A stretch of 64,000 bases of DNA. Origin: Rhizobium sp. FKL33. GTDB taxonomy: Bacteria > Pseudomonadota > Alphaproteobacteria > Rhizobiales > Rhizobiaceae. The notes below the pieces were generated by a model that saw nothing but the letters and a program-made list of their open reading frames with translations, searched no databases and was not told where the DNA came from. A program made the position numbers and the translations under genes. Positions 25,251 through 34,947 of the stretch are shown piece by piece (within the stretch, counting starts at the first letter, position 1; each line of letters starts with the position of its first letter). The stretch lies in contig NZ_STFX01000036.1 of assembly GCF_005222915.1 (NCBI RefSeq), positions 22,037-86,036 of the forward strand, given 5' to 3'.

Positions 25251-25616
25251 TCAAGAAATCGGAGCGTGGCAGACCGTGTTCCACAGCGCGGTCTTCCAGT
25301 CGGAAGGATCGAGCTTGCCGATCGTATATTCCCGCCCCGCGACCATCACGACTGCGGGCTCGACGCACCGCACCGCGGCAGGGTGGGCGGAGGGGTCGAC
25401 ATAGAGATCGCTTCCCGCGGACCTCACGCTTCCGACTCCGATCATCACGTCGTAGTCGAAGCCTGCTTCCGCCGCGGAGATCGTATGCTCGAGAAACAAG
25501 CCGACCGTTTGGTCGTCGGAAAGTCGAGCGGAGTAGAATGCAGGCGGCTGGCAGTGCGCGGCCGTCGCTCCACCGAGCGTCAACACTGTCACCGTCAGGA
25601 GCTTGATCGTGATCAT
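25251..25616 (-). CDS. Exported protein of unknown function
   Basis: The product has about 121 residues from ATG 25616 ([14 protein letters not shown]), which follows GGGAGGC on the minus strand. It has a signal peptide ending near AHC and two further cysteines (VRCVEPAVV and NTVCHAPIS). No family is recognised. It is divergent from the second copper ATPase. Confidence 0.6.
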   Translation of the reverse strand: MITIKLLTVTVLTLGGATAAHCQPPAFYSARLSDDQTVGLFLEHTISAAEAGFDYDVMIGVGSVRSAGSDLYVDPSAHPAAVRCVEPAVVMVAGREYTIGKLDPSDWKTALWNTVCHAPIS

Positions 25617-25746
25617 CGAAGCCTCCCTTGTATGGTGGTCGATCATACCAGATCGCACAGGCCTTGGAAAACAATTCGCGCAGCCGAAACCGTGCGTCGC
25701 GGTATTCGGCTTTCTCGCAATATCTCAAACACCGGAGGAGGTTCTC

Positions 25747-28065
25747 GTGGGCACGAAGGATGACATGGAAGGTCACGGGAACCACCTGCCTGGAGAGGGC
25801 CCCGCGAAGAGCCAAGCCCAACACGGGCAAGCTCATGAGCATCATCATCACGACCATGCTCAGCACCGCTACGAAGGACATCAATCCGGCGACCTCCCGT
25901 CCCATGACCATCCCGGTCATAAGGCCTCGCCGCGGGGTAATGTGCCCGAAGGCACGATCTACACCTGCCCGATGCATTCCCAAATCAGGCAGCCCTGGCC
26001 GGGTAACTGCCCGATCTGCGGCATGGCGCTGGAGCCGGAGATCGCCACGGCCGACCAAGGGCCGAGCGCCGAGTATCTCGACATGCGCCGCCGCTTCTGG
26101 ATCGGCCTCGTGCTCGCGGTTCCGGTGCTAGTGCTCGAGATGGGCGGACACCTCGTCGACCTCCACATGGTCGTCGACCCGATGGTCTCGAATTGGATTC
26201 AGCTCGTGCTCGCGACGCCCGTCGTACTCTGGGCGGGCTGGCCGTTCTTCGAGCGCGCATGGCAGTCGCTCAGGACGCTGAACCTCAACATGTTCACCCT
26301 GATCGCCATGGGGACAGGCGTGGCCTGGCTCTACAGCGTGGTCGCAGCGATCGCTCCCGGCGCTTTTCCCGAGACCTTCCGCGGCATGGGCGGCGCGGTC
26401 CCGGTCTATTTCGAGGCGGCGGCCGTCATCACCGTCCTTGTCCTGCTCGGTCAGGTCCTCGAGCTCCGCGCCCGCGAGCAGACGGGCGGAGCTATACGGG
26501 CGCTGCTCGACCTCGCCCCCAAGATGGCGCGCAGGGTCGCCACGGATGGATCGGAAAGCGACATCGCGCTTGAGGAGGTCGTGGTCGGCGACAGGCTCCG
26601 TGTCCGGCCCGGCGAGAAGGTCCCCGTGGACGGCAAGCTTCTCGAAGGCCGCAGCTCGGTCGACGAGTCGATGATCACGGGCGAGTCCATGCCCGTCACC
26701 AAGGAGGCCGGATCGGCGCTGATCGGCGGCACCATGAACAAGACCGGAAGCTTCCTGATGGAGGCGGGTAAGGTCGGCCGGGACACAATGCTCTCGCAGA
26801 TCGTCCAGATGGTCGCCAACGCGCAGCGCTCCCGCGCGCCGATCCAGCGCATGGCCGACCAGGTCTCGGGATGGTTCGTGCCCGTGGTCATCGGGATCGC
26901 CTTGGTCGCCTTCGCCGCCTGGATGGTCTGGGGGCCGGAGCCGCGCTTCGCGCACGGCCTCGTCGCCGCGGTCGCCGTCCTGATCATCGCCTGTCCGTGC
27001 GCGTTGGGCCTCGCCACGCCGATGTCGATCATGGTCGGCGTCGGCAGGGGAGCGGGACTCGGGGTCCTGATCAAGAACGCGGAGGCGCTCGAACGTTTCG
27101 AGAAGGTCGACACCCTCGTGGTCGACAAGACGGGCACCCTGACCGAAGGTCGGCCGAAGGTGACTTCCGTCAGGACCGTGGCCGGCATCGACGAGCGCGA
27201 GTTCCTGCGGCTCGCCGCCAGCCTCGAGAAGTCGAGCGAACATCCGCTCGCGCTCGCCGTGGTCGAAGCGGCCGCGGACCGCGGCATTCCGCTGGCCGAA
27301 GCGTCGGAGTTCGACAGCCCGGTCGGCAAGGGCGTGGTCGGTCTCGTGGACGGCAGGCGGCTTGTCCTTGGCAGCCACCGGATCATGGAGGAGGAAGGCG
27401 TCGATGTCAGGGAGTTCGCCTCCGATGCCGAACACCTCCGGGGAGAAGGCGCGACCGTCATCTTCATGGCGGTCGACGGCAAGGTCGCCGGATTGCTCGC
27501 GATCGCCGACCCGGTCAAGGAGACGACCCCCGCCGCCCTTCAAGCTCTGCGCGATGCAGGCATCCGCGTCGTCATGCTCACGGGCGACAACAGGACGACA
27601 GCGCTCGCGGTCGCCCAGCGGCTCGGGATCGCGGAAGTCGAGGCCGAAGTCCTGCCTGAAAACAAGAGCGAGATCGTCAAGCGCTTGCGGTCGCAGGGCC
27701 GGGTCGTCGCCATGGCGGGGGACGGCGTCAACGACGCGCCTGCGCTTGCCGCCGCCGACGTCGGGGTCGCCATGGGCACGGGAACTGACGTCGCCATCGA
27801 GAGCGCGGGAGTGACCCTGCTCAAGGGCGACCTGCAGGGGCTGGTCAAGGCCCGGGAGCTGTCGCGCGCGACCATGAACAACATCCGGCAGAACCTGTTC
27901 TTCGCCTTCGTCTACAACGCGGCCGGGGTTCCGGTCGCTGCGGGCGTGCTCTATCCGGCGTTCGGTCTCCTTCTGTCTCCGATCATCGCGGCGGCCGCGA
28001 TGGCTCTGTCGTCGGTCAGCGTGATCGCCAACGCCTTGCGGCTTCGGGCGGCTAGGATCGGTTGA
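25747..28065 (+). CDS. Cu/Ag-exporting P1B ATPase with N-terminal His-rich and HMBD regions
   Basis: The product has about 772 residues from GTG 25747, which follows GGAGGAGG. The N-terminus is very His-rich (residues about 20-60) and is followed by a zinc-ribbon-like heavy-metal-binding domain ([20 protein letters not shown]) instead of a GMxCxxC domain. Core motifs are [39 protein letters not shown], and a last helix with [15 protein letters not shown]. This is the SilP/CopA2-like group of Cu(I)/Ag(I) pumps. It complements CopA at 2 kb. A CueR box was not found upstream, so regulation is unclear. Confidence 0.92.
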   Translation: MGTKDDMEGHGNHLPGEGPAKSQAQHGQAHEHHHHDHAQHRYEGHQSGDLPSHDHPGHKASPRGNVPEGTIYTCPMHSQIRQPWPGNCPICGMALEPEIATADQGPSAEYLDMRRRFWIGLVLAVPVLVLEMGGHLVDLHMVVDPMVSNWIQLVLATPVVLWAGWPFFERAWQSLRTLNLNMFTLIAMGTGVAWLYSVVAAIAPGAFPETFRGMGGAVPVYFEAAAVITVLVLLGQVLELRAREQTGGAIRALLDLAPKMARRVATDGSESDIALEEVVVGDRLRVRPGEKVPVDGKLLEGRSSVDESMITGESMPVTKEAGSALIGGTMNKTGSFLMEAGKVGRDTMLSQIVQMVANAQRSRAPIQRMADQVSGWFVPVVIGIALVAFAAWMVWGPEPRFAHGLVAAVAVLIIACPCALGLATPMSIMVGVGRGAGLGVLIKNAEALERFEKVDTLVVDKTGTLTEGRPKVTSVRTVAGIDEREFLRLAASLEKSSEHPLALAVVEAAADRGIPLAEASEFDSPVGKGVVGLVDGRRLVLGSHRIMEEEGVDVREFASDAEHLRGEGATVIFMAVDGKVAGLLAIADPVKETTPAALQALRDAGIRVVMLTGDNRTTALAVAQRLGIAEVEAEVLPENKSEIVKRLRSQGRVVAMAGDGVNDAPALAAADVGVAMGTGTDVAIESAGVTLLKGDLQGLVKARELSRATMNNIRQNLFFAFVYNAAGVPVAAGVLYPAFGLLLSPIIAAAAMALSSVSVIANALRLRAARIG

Positions 28066-28123
28066 TCGAATTCGATAACAGTCCAAGGGGCGCTCGATAT
28101 GCAGCGCACGAATGGAGGTCTGT

Positions 28124-28345
28124 ATGCCTTTTGCCAAGCTCGCCTGCGCCGCTCTTGTTCTGCTGGCGGCGACGTCCTGTACGACACGAGACACCGAGAC
28201 GGCGAACGCGGCCGCCTCGCCGCAGTGCAGACAGAGCGGGGACCACCCGTTGGAGAAGGTCGGGCGCACGATCTTCTGGCTCGAGATCAAGCTCATGGAG
28301 CAGACCAGGAAGACTCCGGCCGAGTGCGACGCCAAACCGGAATGA
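28124..28345 (+). CDS. Small lipoprotein
   Basis: The 73-residue product begins MPFAKLACAALVLLAATSC and has a lipobox at LLAATSC and two more cysteines in the mature part. GGAGG sits 4-8 nt before ATG 28124. It follows the ATPase by 58 bp. Its function is unknown. Similar small lipoproteins (annotated as hypothetical) accompany copper loci. Confidence 0.6.
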   Translation: MPFAKLACAALVLLAATSCTTRDTETANAAASPQCRQSGDHPLEKVGRTIFWLEIKLMEQTRKTPAECDAKPE

Positions 28346-28394
28346 AGCGGGGACGCTTCTCGACGCCCGCCCGACACCGGTGAGCACCACGGGC

Positions 28395-28425
28395 TTGACC
28401 TTCCAACGCTTGAAAACAGCATCCT
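28395..28425 (+). promoter_or_regulatory. Probable CueR-like promoter of the ferredoxin gene
   Basis: TTGACC (28395-28400) and CATCCT (28420-28425) have a 19-bp spacer. The operator-like spacer (TTCCAACGCTTGAAAAC) resembles that at copA but has weaker symmetry. The pattern TTGACCTT...CG.TTG.AAAC recurs at 28852. Confidence 0.5.
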
Positions 28426-28469
28426 TCCGCTCGATGGCAATCCCGCCGTCCAACTGAAGGAAGCATCGA

Positions 28470-28844
28470 ATGAATCAGCATCACGTCGAAAGCGCGAAGC
28501 CCACGGGCGGCTTTACCGCGTACATGCCGCAAGCCGGCCGCACCATTGCGGTGAGGCCGGACCAGACCTTGCTCGCCGCCGCGCTCGCGTCCGGCGTCGA
28601 TTACCCCCACAGATGCCGATCGGGGCGTTGCGGTGCCTGCAAGTCGCGGCTCGCGGGCGGGTCCGTGACCCTGCTGCCCCACACCAGATTCTCGCTGACC
28701 GAGGAAGAGAAGGCCGCGGGATTCATCCTAGCGTGCCGGGCGGTGCTGGAAAGCGACGTGACCGTGAAGTGGGGCCGGGGCGACGAGGACGCCGCCGACC
28801 TGCCAGCCCACGCGGTGGGCTCCGACTCCCGCGTCAGGCCGTAA
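28470..28844 (+). CDS. Plant-type [2Fe-2S] ferredoxin
   Basis: The 124-residue product has the ferredoxin cluster motif CRSGRCGACKSR with the fourth cysteine downstream in FILACRA. This matches the C-x4-C-x2-C-x(about 30)-C spacing. It resembles the ferredoxin domain of oxygenase reductases standing alone, with extended N- and C-termini. GAAGGAA precedes ATG 28470. Its CueR-like promoter suggests copper induction, possibly to replace copper-damaged Fe-S electron carriers or to serve a reductase. Confidence 0.85.
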   Translation: MNQHHVESAKPTGGFTAYMPQAGRTIAVRPDQTLLAAALASGVDYPHRCRSGRCGACKSRLAGGSVTLLPHTRFSLTEEEKAAGFILACRAVLESDVTVKWGRGDEDAADLPAHAVGSDSRVRP

Positions 28845-28851
28845 AACCCTC

Positions 28852-28882
28852 TTGACCTTGCGAGCGTTGGAAACACTAGAAC
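28852..28882 (+). promoter_or_regulatory. Probable CueR-like promoter of the MFS gene
   Basis: TTGACC (28852-28857) and TAGAAC (28877-28882) are spaced by 19 bp, and the spacer reads TTGCGAGCGTTGGAAACAC. The arrangement matches the promoter before the ferredoxin gene 450 bp upstream. Confidence 0.55.
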
Positions 28883-28957
28883 TCGATGTCGACCGCGCGA
28901 TGGCGTGCGGTCCCGGGCTTCGCTCCCGGGATTTCCGCTTCTTGAAGGAACTTCGAC

Positions 28958-30367
28958 ATGTCAATCACGACACCTGACCCAAGGCGGTGGTGGGCGCTTT
29001 CGCTCCTATGCGCCGCCCAGTTCATCGTCATCCTCGACACCTCCATCATCGGGATCGCTTTGCCGGCGATCCAAACGCATCTCGGCTTCAGCGCTGAAGG
29101 GCTATCGTGGATATTCAACGCCTACGTGATCGTCTTCGGCGGCCTGCTGCTTCTCGGCGGACGTCTCAGCGACCTGTTCGGCGCGCGGCGTCTGTTCATG
29201 CTCGGCTTCGCGGTGCTCACGGTCGGCTCGCTTGTTGCGGGTCTCGCAACGTCGCAGGAGGTCCTGCTTTCCGGCCGCGCGCTCCAGGGGCTCGGAGCCG
29301 CGCTGATCGCGCCGTCGGCCATGACCATCCTCGTCGGTCTCTTCGGCCACAACGGAGCGGAACTCGGCAGGGCCTTCGCCTTTTGGGGCGCTTCGGCGGC
29401 CGCGGGCGGCACGGCCGGGGTCTTCTTCGGCGGCGTCATCACCCAGTGGATGAGCTGGGAGTGGACCTTCCTGATCAACGTCCCGTTTGGTCTGATCGTC
29501 CTGGCCGCAAGCCCGGCGGTACTGAGCAAGAGCGCGGTCTCTGAAGGCGGTGTCGACTGGATCGGCGCGGTCCTCATCACAGCCGCCCTGATCCTCGCCG
29601 TCTACGCGATCGTCACGACTGGACCCGGGCAATGGACCTCGACGGCGACATTGGCCGAACTCGGCGGTGCTGCCGCGTTGCTCGTGGTGTTCGTGCTCGT
29701 CCAGGCCGCCCGCACCGAGCCGTTGTTGCCGCTGAACATCTTCCGGACCCCGAACCTCGCGGTCGGCAACGTGCTCATGGCGCTTCTGGGGGCCGCGTGG
29801 ATTCCGCTCTGGTTCTACCTCAACCTCTATCTCCAACAGACGCTCGGCTTCTCCGCATGGGAGGGGGGATTGGCATTGGTGCCTATGACGGTGGCCATCA
29901 TGGTCCTGATGGTGGGCTTTTCGGCTAAGTTCATCGCGCTCCTCGGGCCAAAGACCAACCTCGTTCTGGGTCTCGCGGTCATGGCGGCCGCGCTGGTCAT
30001 GCTTTCACGCCTGCCCGCCCACGGGGACTTCCTGGCCGACGTCCTCCCAGCCTCTCTGCTCGCGGCGTTCGGCATGTCGCTCGCGTACATTCCGGCGACG
30101 ATGGTCGGCGTCTCGGGCGCGAGGCCGGAGGAGACCGGACTGGCTTCCGGCCTGATCAACACGACCTACCAGGTGGGATCGGCAGTGGGCCTTGCCGCGA
30201 TGGTGGCTGTGGCGGCCGCCTATCAGTCGGGCCCGGCGGATGTGGCGGACCTTCTCTCCGGCTTCAAAGCCGCGTTCTCCGGAGCGGCTATCGTAGCTGC
30301 CGCCGGAGCCGCGCTGGCGCTGGCCGGCCTCCGCAGCGGCAAGGACGCGATGGCACCCGCTGAGTGA
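28958..30367 (+). CDS. DHA2-family MFS drug/proton antiporter
   Basis: The 469-residue product has about 14 membrane helices. It contains DHA2 motif A (LGGRLSDLFGARRLFMLG) and motif C-like residues in LINVPFGL, plus the N-terminal D in FIVILDTSIIGIALP. Such pumps export drugs, cationic compounds or metal chelates. GAAGGAA precedes ATG 28958. The CueR-like promoter suggests copper control, so the substrate could be a copper-binding metabolite, which is inference. It is followed by a good terminator. Confidence 0.9.
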   Translation: MSITTPDPRRWWALSLLCAAQFIVILDTSIIGIALPAIQTHLGFSAEGLSWIFNAYVIVFGGLLLLGGRLSDLFGARRLFMLGFAVLTVGSLVAGLATSQEVLLSGRALQGLGAALIAPSAMTILVGLFGHNGAELGRAFAFWGASAAAGGTAGVFFGGVITQWMSWEWTFLINVPFGLIVLAASPAVLSKSAVSEGGVDWIGAVLITAALILAVYAIVTTGPGQWTSTATLAELGGAAALLVVFVLVQAARTEPLLPLNIFRTPNLAVGNVLMALLGAAWIPLWFYLNLYLQQTLGFSAWEGGLALVPMTVAIMVLMVGFSAKFIALLGPKTNLVLGLAVMAAALVMLSRLPAHGDFLADVLPASLLAAFGMSLAYIPATMVGVSGARPEETGLASGLINTTYQVGSAVGLAAMVAVAAAYQSGPADVADLLSGFKAAFSGAAIVAAAGAALALAGLRSGKDAMAPAE

Positions 30368-30374
30368 CCTTGGG

Positions 30375-30398
30375 GGGCGGCTCGAGCCGCCCTTTGTT
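30375..30398 (+). terminator. Rho-independent terminator after the MFS gene
   Basis: A perfect self-complementary GGGCGGCTCGAGCCGCCC is followed by TTTGTT, 8 bp after the MFS stop codon. Confidence 0.8.
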
Positions 30399-30536
30399 CC
30401 TGTCGATCTGAGAGGGATGACCGCTAATGGCGCTTTGTCGCCGTTAATGTTGCCGCGGCTGCTTTCTAAGGCCTGCCGCTCTGGGGCAACTTGTCAGCAA
30501 AAACCACCGCCGTTGAATGTCTTGCGGGGCCAGCTG

Positions 30537-31091
30537 TCAACGCCGTTGCAGCCAAGCCTCCAGAGTCTGCCGGATCGCACGATCTGCGGGCACCGTCTGA
30601 TCGAACGCCCACCAAGTGTGCGCGCCCTGCCAGAGAGCGGCCATCTGCCAGCCCAGAATATTCGCCTCCTGCGGGTCCGAACACAGCCGTCGCCCCAGTG
30701 CCGAGACTAATGCGCGTCCCCACGCTGCGCCCCTTTCGCGAAGTCTTGGGTTCCGTATATCTTCTCGAAGCAGAAGAAGCCCGTCAGTGGCGTCACGCTC
30801 GGCCATATTGGGAGACATCAACCGCAGTAGAAGCTTGATGGCTCCCTCAGGCGACAGATCCTCCTCATCGTCTGCGGCTTCCGTCTGAGCATCCAAGCGG
30901 TCCCAGGCCTGAAGAAGGATTGCCTCGACCATGCGCTCACGGTTGCCGTAGCGCTGCACCAGTGTCGCCGCAGACAAGCCTGAAGCCTTGGCAGCACGCG
31001 CAAAAGTCAAGCCATCAGGTCCTGTCTTCATCATCAGCTCGAACAAGGTGTCAAGAACCTGTTCATCCGGAATTGTCTTGCGTCTCGTCAT
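30537..31091 (-). CDS. TetR-family transcriptional regulator
   Basis: The 184-residue product has an N-terminal TetR helix-turn-helix (LTFARAAKASGLSAATLVQR) and a C-terminal ligand domain. It is divergent from the reductase gene at 31137, with a 22-bp near-palindrome between the two starts. Codon use and base composition across 30.4-31.7 kb are more AT-rich than in the neighbours, suggesting separate arrival. It probably represses itself and the reductase. Confidence 0.87.
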   Translation of the reverse strand: MTRRKTIPDEQVLDTLFELMMKTGPDGLTFARAAKASGLSAATLVQRYGNRERMVEAILLQAWDRLDAQTEAADDEEDLSPEGAIKLLLRLMSPNMAERDATDGLLLLREDIRNPRLRERGAAWGRALVSALGRRLCSDPQEANILGWQMAALWQGAHTWWAFDQTVPADRAIRQTLEAWLQRR

Positions 31092-31098
31092 AGCGATA

Positions 31099-31120
31099 TA
31101 TAAACGTGCATTCGGTTATA
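31099..31120. promoter_or_regulatory. Probable TetR operator
   Basis: TATAAACG-TGCATT-CGGTTATA is an inverted repeat with 7 of 8 arm positions matching. It is centred between the divergent TetR and reductase starts. Confidence 0.65.
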
Positions 31121-31136
31121 AATCAAGGAGGCTTTG

Positions 31137-31664
31137 ATGGCCAAGATTGTTGGGTACATAGCAACGAGTCTGGACGGCTTCATCGCAGACGAGAACGACA
31201 AACTCGACTGGCTGTTCAAGTACGACGAAATGGATCTGGGCGCGCATGATTACCGGATCTTCGTGAAGAGCATTCGCACAGTCGTAATGGGTCGCGGCAC
31301 CTACGACTTCTTAGCAAAAGATCCCGCACCTTGGCCATATGGCGACCAGCGGGTCGTCGTTGTTACGTCGCGACCTATCGAAAACCCCAAAGGCTCGCTT
31401 GAGATCAAAGACAATGTGGACGACCTGATAGCCGAGCTTCGAAAGCTCGATGATGGTGATGTCTGGATGCTGGGCGGAGGCATGCTGCAGATGGCGTTCA
31501 TGGAACGTGGCGCGCTCGACGAAATCGAGATCTACATCATCCCCGAGTTGCTTGGCGGTGGTCGTCCTCTTTTCCCACCGACTGGCTTCAGATTAACCCC
31601 GAAGCTGATCAGCGCAAAGACGCTCGACAAAGGCTGTGTGCGGCTGCACTACCGGCTCTCCTAA
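31137..31664 (+). CDS. RibD C-terminal/dihydrofolate-reductase-like protein
   Basis: The 175-residue product has the RibD-C/DHFR fold: an N-terminal VGYIATSLDGFIADENDKLD, then VVMGRGTYDF and WMLGGGMLQMAF (NADPH region), and IIPELLGGGRPLF. Members are NADPH-dependent reductases of unknown physiological substrate, often paired with TetR regulators. ATG 31137 has AAGGAG upstream. Confidence 0.9.
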   Translation: MAKIVGYIATSLDGFIADENDKLDWLFKYDEMDLGAHDYRIFVKSIRTVVMGRGTYDFLAKDPAPWPYGDQRVVVVTSRPIENPKGSLEIKDNVDDLIAELRKLDDGDVWMLGGGMLQMAFMERGALDEIEIYIIPELLGGGRPLFPPTGFRLTPKLISAKTLDKGCVRLHYRLS

Positions 31665-31920
31665 GTCAAAGGAGCTTCGTTCGATGACCGGTGTTGGCGC
31701 ATCCGTGACTTTAGGGCAGGGCTCTTCTTGGCCCAAAGCTGCCATCAAGCCTCACACCTCTCCCGACTAAAATACACCGCAGGGGTGCTCCACCCACAGG
31801 GAATACGCTCCGAGGCAGGCAGCCACATTTGTGTTCGTCTGCGACATGTGGAATAATCAATGCGTGATTCGAGACTATCCGGTTTCGACGCGTTGGACAG
31901 CCGCACATAGTTTGGCATTG

Positions 31921-32298
31921 ATGCTGAGACAATTTGGAAGCAAATGGCAAAGAGCAGTCGCGATCCTCGCGACGATCATCGCTATTTTGCTCGTGCCGCT
32001 TCCATCACCCTCGTCGAGCGCAGGTTCTGTGCCCGGGCATGTTGCGATCATCACGGCAATCGACCACGACGACCTCGAACAGAACCAAGCCGGACCTCAC
32101 TTCGCAAAGGGCGGAGTCCAGCACCGACATGGTCATAACTCGGCGGACCACGCACATGACCTGCCGACTGGAACGAGCGCGGCAGGCATGGACATTTCGA
32201 TCAACCGTGCCGCATGGGCGATCGCGCTTTCGTCCGATGTCGTGACCAACCGCCCCAGCTCCATCGACCGCCCCCCGAAGACGTCGGCAATCGCCTGA
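31921..32298 (+). CDS. Exported or membrane-anchored His-rich protein
   Basis: The 125-residue product (from ATG 31921) has one hydrophobic segment (AVAILATIIAILLVPLPSPS) and a His cluster (HRHGHNSADHAHDL). Its design resembles the protein at 19078. It is probably periplasmic and metal-binding. Earlier in-frame starts exist to 31831, but the hydrophobic leader is best placed from 31921. No family is recognised. Confidence 0.5.
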   Translation: MLRQFGSKWQRAVAILATIIAILLVPLPSPSSSAGSVPGHVAIITAIDHDDLEQNQAGPHFAKGGVQHRHGHNSADHAHDLPTGTSAAGMDISINRAAWAIALSSDVVTNRPSSIDRPPKTSAIA

Positions 32299-32454
32299 CG
32301 TCAGCCGCCATGCGGCACTTCACCAGCGAACAATGACCGCGCCGCCACCGGCTCTGCCGTGAGAGATGGCGCAGTTGACACCGTTCGCCTGAAGAGACCG
32401 GATCGCATGTCTGCCATGCGTCCCGTCCAATCGAAATTTCAGGGACACCCTCAA

Positions 32455-33318
32455 GTGAACATCATCATCGGACTGGTCATCGTATTCGGCTGCATAATCG
32501 GAAGCTTCATGGCGAGCGGAGGGCATCTGAATGTTCTCTGGCAACCCTACGAATTCATCGTCATCCTCGGGGCCGGCCTTGGGGCCTTCGTAGCGGGATA
32601 TCCGCTCAAAGTGATCAAGGACGCAGGAAAGGCCCTCGGCGAGGCCTTCGCCTACAAGGTCCCCAAGGAGCGAAATTATCTCGACACGCTTGGGGTCCTC
32701 TACGGATTGATGAGAGACCTGCGCACCAAGTCGCGAAACGAGATCGAAGCGCATATCGACAATCCGAAAGAATCCTCGATCTTCCAGACCGCACCCTCGG
32801 TTCTCAAGAACACGGAGTTGACGGCATTCATCTGCGACTATGTGCGTCTGATCATCATCGGCAATGCCCGCAGCCACGAAATCGAGGCGCTGATGGACGA
32901 GGAGATCGAGACGATCTCCCACGACAAGCTCAAGTCGCTGCATGCCATCCAGTCGATGGGTGACGCCTTCCCGGCCATCGGCATCGTCGCCGCGGTTCTC
33001 GGCGTCATCCATGCCATGGGCGCGATCACTGAGCCGCCGGAGGTACTTGGCGAGCTGATCGGCGCGGCTCTGGTCGGCACCTTCACTGGCATCCTGGTGT
33101 CGTACTGCATCGTCAATCCGCTCTGCTCGATGATCAAGGCGGTGAGGACGAAGCAGAACCGCCTTTACGTGATCGTGAAGCAGACGCTTATCGCCTACAT
33201 GAACGGCTCTGTACCGCAGGTCGCGCTGGAGTATGGCCGCAAGACTATCTCCTCCTACGAGCGGCCGTCGATCGACGCCGTTGAGAACGAGATGATGAAC
33301 CCCGGGCAGTCTGGCTGA
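32455..33318 (+). CDS. motA: MotA-like flagellar stator protein without MotB
   Basis: The product has about 287 residues from GTG 32455, which gives the canonical MotA N-terminus ([19 protein letters not shown]). Conserved stator motifs are present: [20 protein letters not shown] (TM3 with its proline) and [18 protein letters not shown] (TM4), plus the cytoplasmic helical loop between TM2 and TM3. Normal MotA length is about 285-295. No motB or other flagellar gene is near; the next gene is an acyltransferase 8 bp away. It may be a stray paralog able to pair with a chromosomal MotB, or a subunit serving another role. Confidence 0.9.
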   Translation: MNIIIGLVIVFGCIIGSFMASGGHLNVLWQPYEFIVILGAGLGAFVAGYPLKVIKDAGKALGEAFAYKVPKERNYLDTLGVLYGLMRDLRTKSRNEIEAHIDNPKESSIFQTAPSVLKNTELTAFICDYVRLIIIGNARSHEIEALMDEEIETISHDKLKSLHAIQSMGDAFPAIGIVAAVLGVIHAMGAITEPPEVLGELIGAALVGTFTGILVSYCIVNPLCSMIKAVRTKQNRLYVIVKQTLIAYMNGSVPQVALEYGRKTISSYERPSIDAVENEMMNPGQSG

Positions 33319-33326
33319 GGTCGCCC

Positions 33327-34439
33327 ATGTCAACCACCGTTCATAAGGAAATCGGATTGATATCCGGGACATGGGCCGAAATGGAGAAGCTCCCGTCCGT
33401 ATCGGTCCACCAGACTACGGCGTGGTGCCGCGCCTGGAAAGAGGCGACTAACGCCGAGACCTTGGTCGTCGAACATGTTCAGGGCGGCAGCCGGATCATT
33501 CTTCCGTTGGAAATCGCATCAGGTGGTTTAGGGAGAACCGCAAGGCCACTCGGAACCCGCTTCAGCAATCTCAACACCGCGGTCGCCCATATCGAGCGCG
33601 GATTTGATCCAGAGGAGTTTCTCAACTCGATTTTACAGGAGCTCGCCGACCATGCCGATCTACTTCAATTCGACAAGACTGCGTTGGCGTGGGGTGGCCA
33701 GGATAATGTCCTCTTGGGTCTGTCGCGCGTCCCGAGCGTGAACTCGTCGTTTCAGCTCGAACTCGCCGACGACACGTCATCGACCATCGCCCAACTCGAC
33801 AGGGCGAAGAGGATGAAGGTCTTTCGGGCATCCTGGCGCAAATTCGATGCGGCGGGAGGCTGGCACTATGAAGAAATCACCGATCCGCTATCGGCATCGG
33901 TTGTGCTCAACCAGTTCTTTGCGCAGAAGGAAGCCCGCTTCAGGGCCGCTGGTCTGCCGAATGTCTTCGCCGATCCGTCGACGAAGTCGTTCTTCAACCG
34001 CCTCGTGATATCGCCTGAAGCCGATGGCGGCCACATACTGCGCCTGCATGTACTGCGTCTGAAGGGTCCGGCGGGGCAGCCAATCGCCATCGCGGGGATT
34101 TCGACGAAGGGAGCCTACGCGATCAGCCAATTCGGGTCCGTCGATGAGAGTGCGGTCCCAGGAGCGAGCCCTGGCGAATTTCTCTACCATTTGATCGTCG
34201 AGCGGCTCTGCAAGGCGCGTTTCCGCATTTTCGACTTCGGCATCGGCGACCAGCCGCACAAGAGGCGATGGTGCAACGTCGAGACTCCCCAGTTCGACAT
34301 GGTGATGCCGATCGGGGCCACGGGAAATGCCGCGATGCAAGTGAGCCGGGCGGCAACCAGCCTCAAGCGGTTCGTGAAGGAGCGCCCTGTGCTCTATCGC
34401 GCCCTGCAACGTCTGCGTTCGAAACTTCCCCTCAGATGA
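33327..34439 (+). CDS. GNAT-family acyltransferase of the CelD/BcsL type
   Basis: The 370-residue product matches the Acetyltransf_6 (CelD/BcsL) group: an N-terminal [15 protein letters not shown] region, a central [16 protein letters not shown] segment, and a C-terminal GNAT core ([20 protein letters not shown] then [17 protein letters not shown]). Such proteins modify exopolysaccharide or cellulose in rhizobia. Only 8 bp follow motA, so the two are probably cotranscribed, which is unusual. Confidence 0.82.
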   Translation: MSTTVHKEIGLISGTWAEMEKLPSVSVHQTTAWCRAWKEATNAETLVVEHVQGGSRIILPLEIASGGLGRTARPLGTRFSNLNTAVAHIERGFDPEEFLNSILQELADHADLLQFDKTALAWGGQDNVLLGLSRVPSVNSSFQLELADDTSSTIAQLDRAKRMKVFRASWRKFDAAGGWHYEEITDPLSASVVLNQFFAQKEARFRAAGLPNVFADPSTKSFFNRLVISPEADGGHILRLHVLRLKGPAGQPIAIAGISTKGAYAISQFGSVDESAVPGASPGEFLYHLIVERLCKARFRIFDFGIGDQPHKRRWCNVETPQFDMVMPIGATGNAAMQVSRAATSLKRFVKERPVLYRALQRLRSKLPLR

Positions 34440-34462
34440 TTGTGCCAAAGAAAGGACCGCCT

Positions 34463-34945
34463 ATGACTGCCTGCGCCTGTGGCTCCGACCAAGACTTCGA
34501 TACCTGCTGCGGACCGCTCATCAATGGAGAGCCGGCCAAGACCGCGGAGGCGCTCATGCGGTCCCGGTATGTCGCGTTCACCGTGGGAAATCTCGATTAC
34601 ATCGAGCGAACCAACACAGATCACGCCATGGACTCCTTCAACCGGGTCGACATGGAGGCGTCCCTTCCGGGCACCGAATGGATCGGCCTCGAGATTATGG
34701 AGACCGATGGCGGACAACGGGGAGACGACACGGGCTCTGTGAAATTCTCCTTCCGCTACCGCAATGGCGGGCGAGAACTTTCCCAGTTCGAGCTCGCGAG
34801 CTTCGTGAGAGTTGACGGCGAGTGGCGCTATGACCACAGCGAGGTGAATCCCAAGTCCCCTCCGGTCCGCGTGCTGAAGGTCGGCCGAAACGACCCTTGC
34901 CCCTGCGGATCGGGAAAGAAATTCAAAAAGTGCTGTGGAGCCTGA
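34463..34945 (+). CDS. YchJ-family SEC-C motif protein
   Basis: The 160-residue product (ATG 34463; ATG 34436 is an alternative start) has N-terminal [15 protein letters not shown], a YchJ/NTF2-like middle ([19 protein letters not shown]) and a C-terminal SEC-C zinc motif ([16 protein letters not shown]). The family (UPF0225) is conserved but uncharacterised. It ends 2 bp before the YkgJ-like gene, so both are cotranscribed. Confidence 0.88.
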   Translation: MTACACGSDQDFDTCCGPLINGEPAKTAEALMRSRYVAFTVGNLDYIERTNTDHAMDSFNRVDMEASLPGTEWIGLEIMETDGGQRGDDTGSVKFSFRYRNGGRELSQFELASFVRVDGEWRYDHSEVNPKSPPVRVLKVGRNDPCPCGSGKKFKKCCGA

Positions 34946-34947
34946 CG

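Noticed and set aside
26128..28440. 770-codon open frame antisense to the second copper ATPase
   Set aside because: Antisense shadow without motifs; the sense ATPase is complete.
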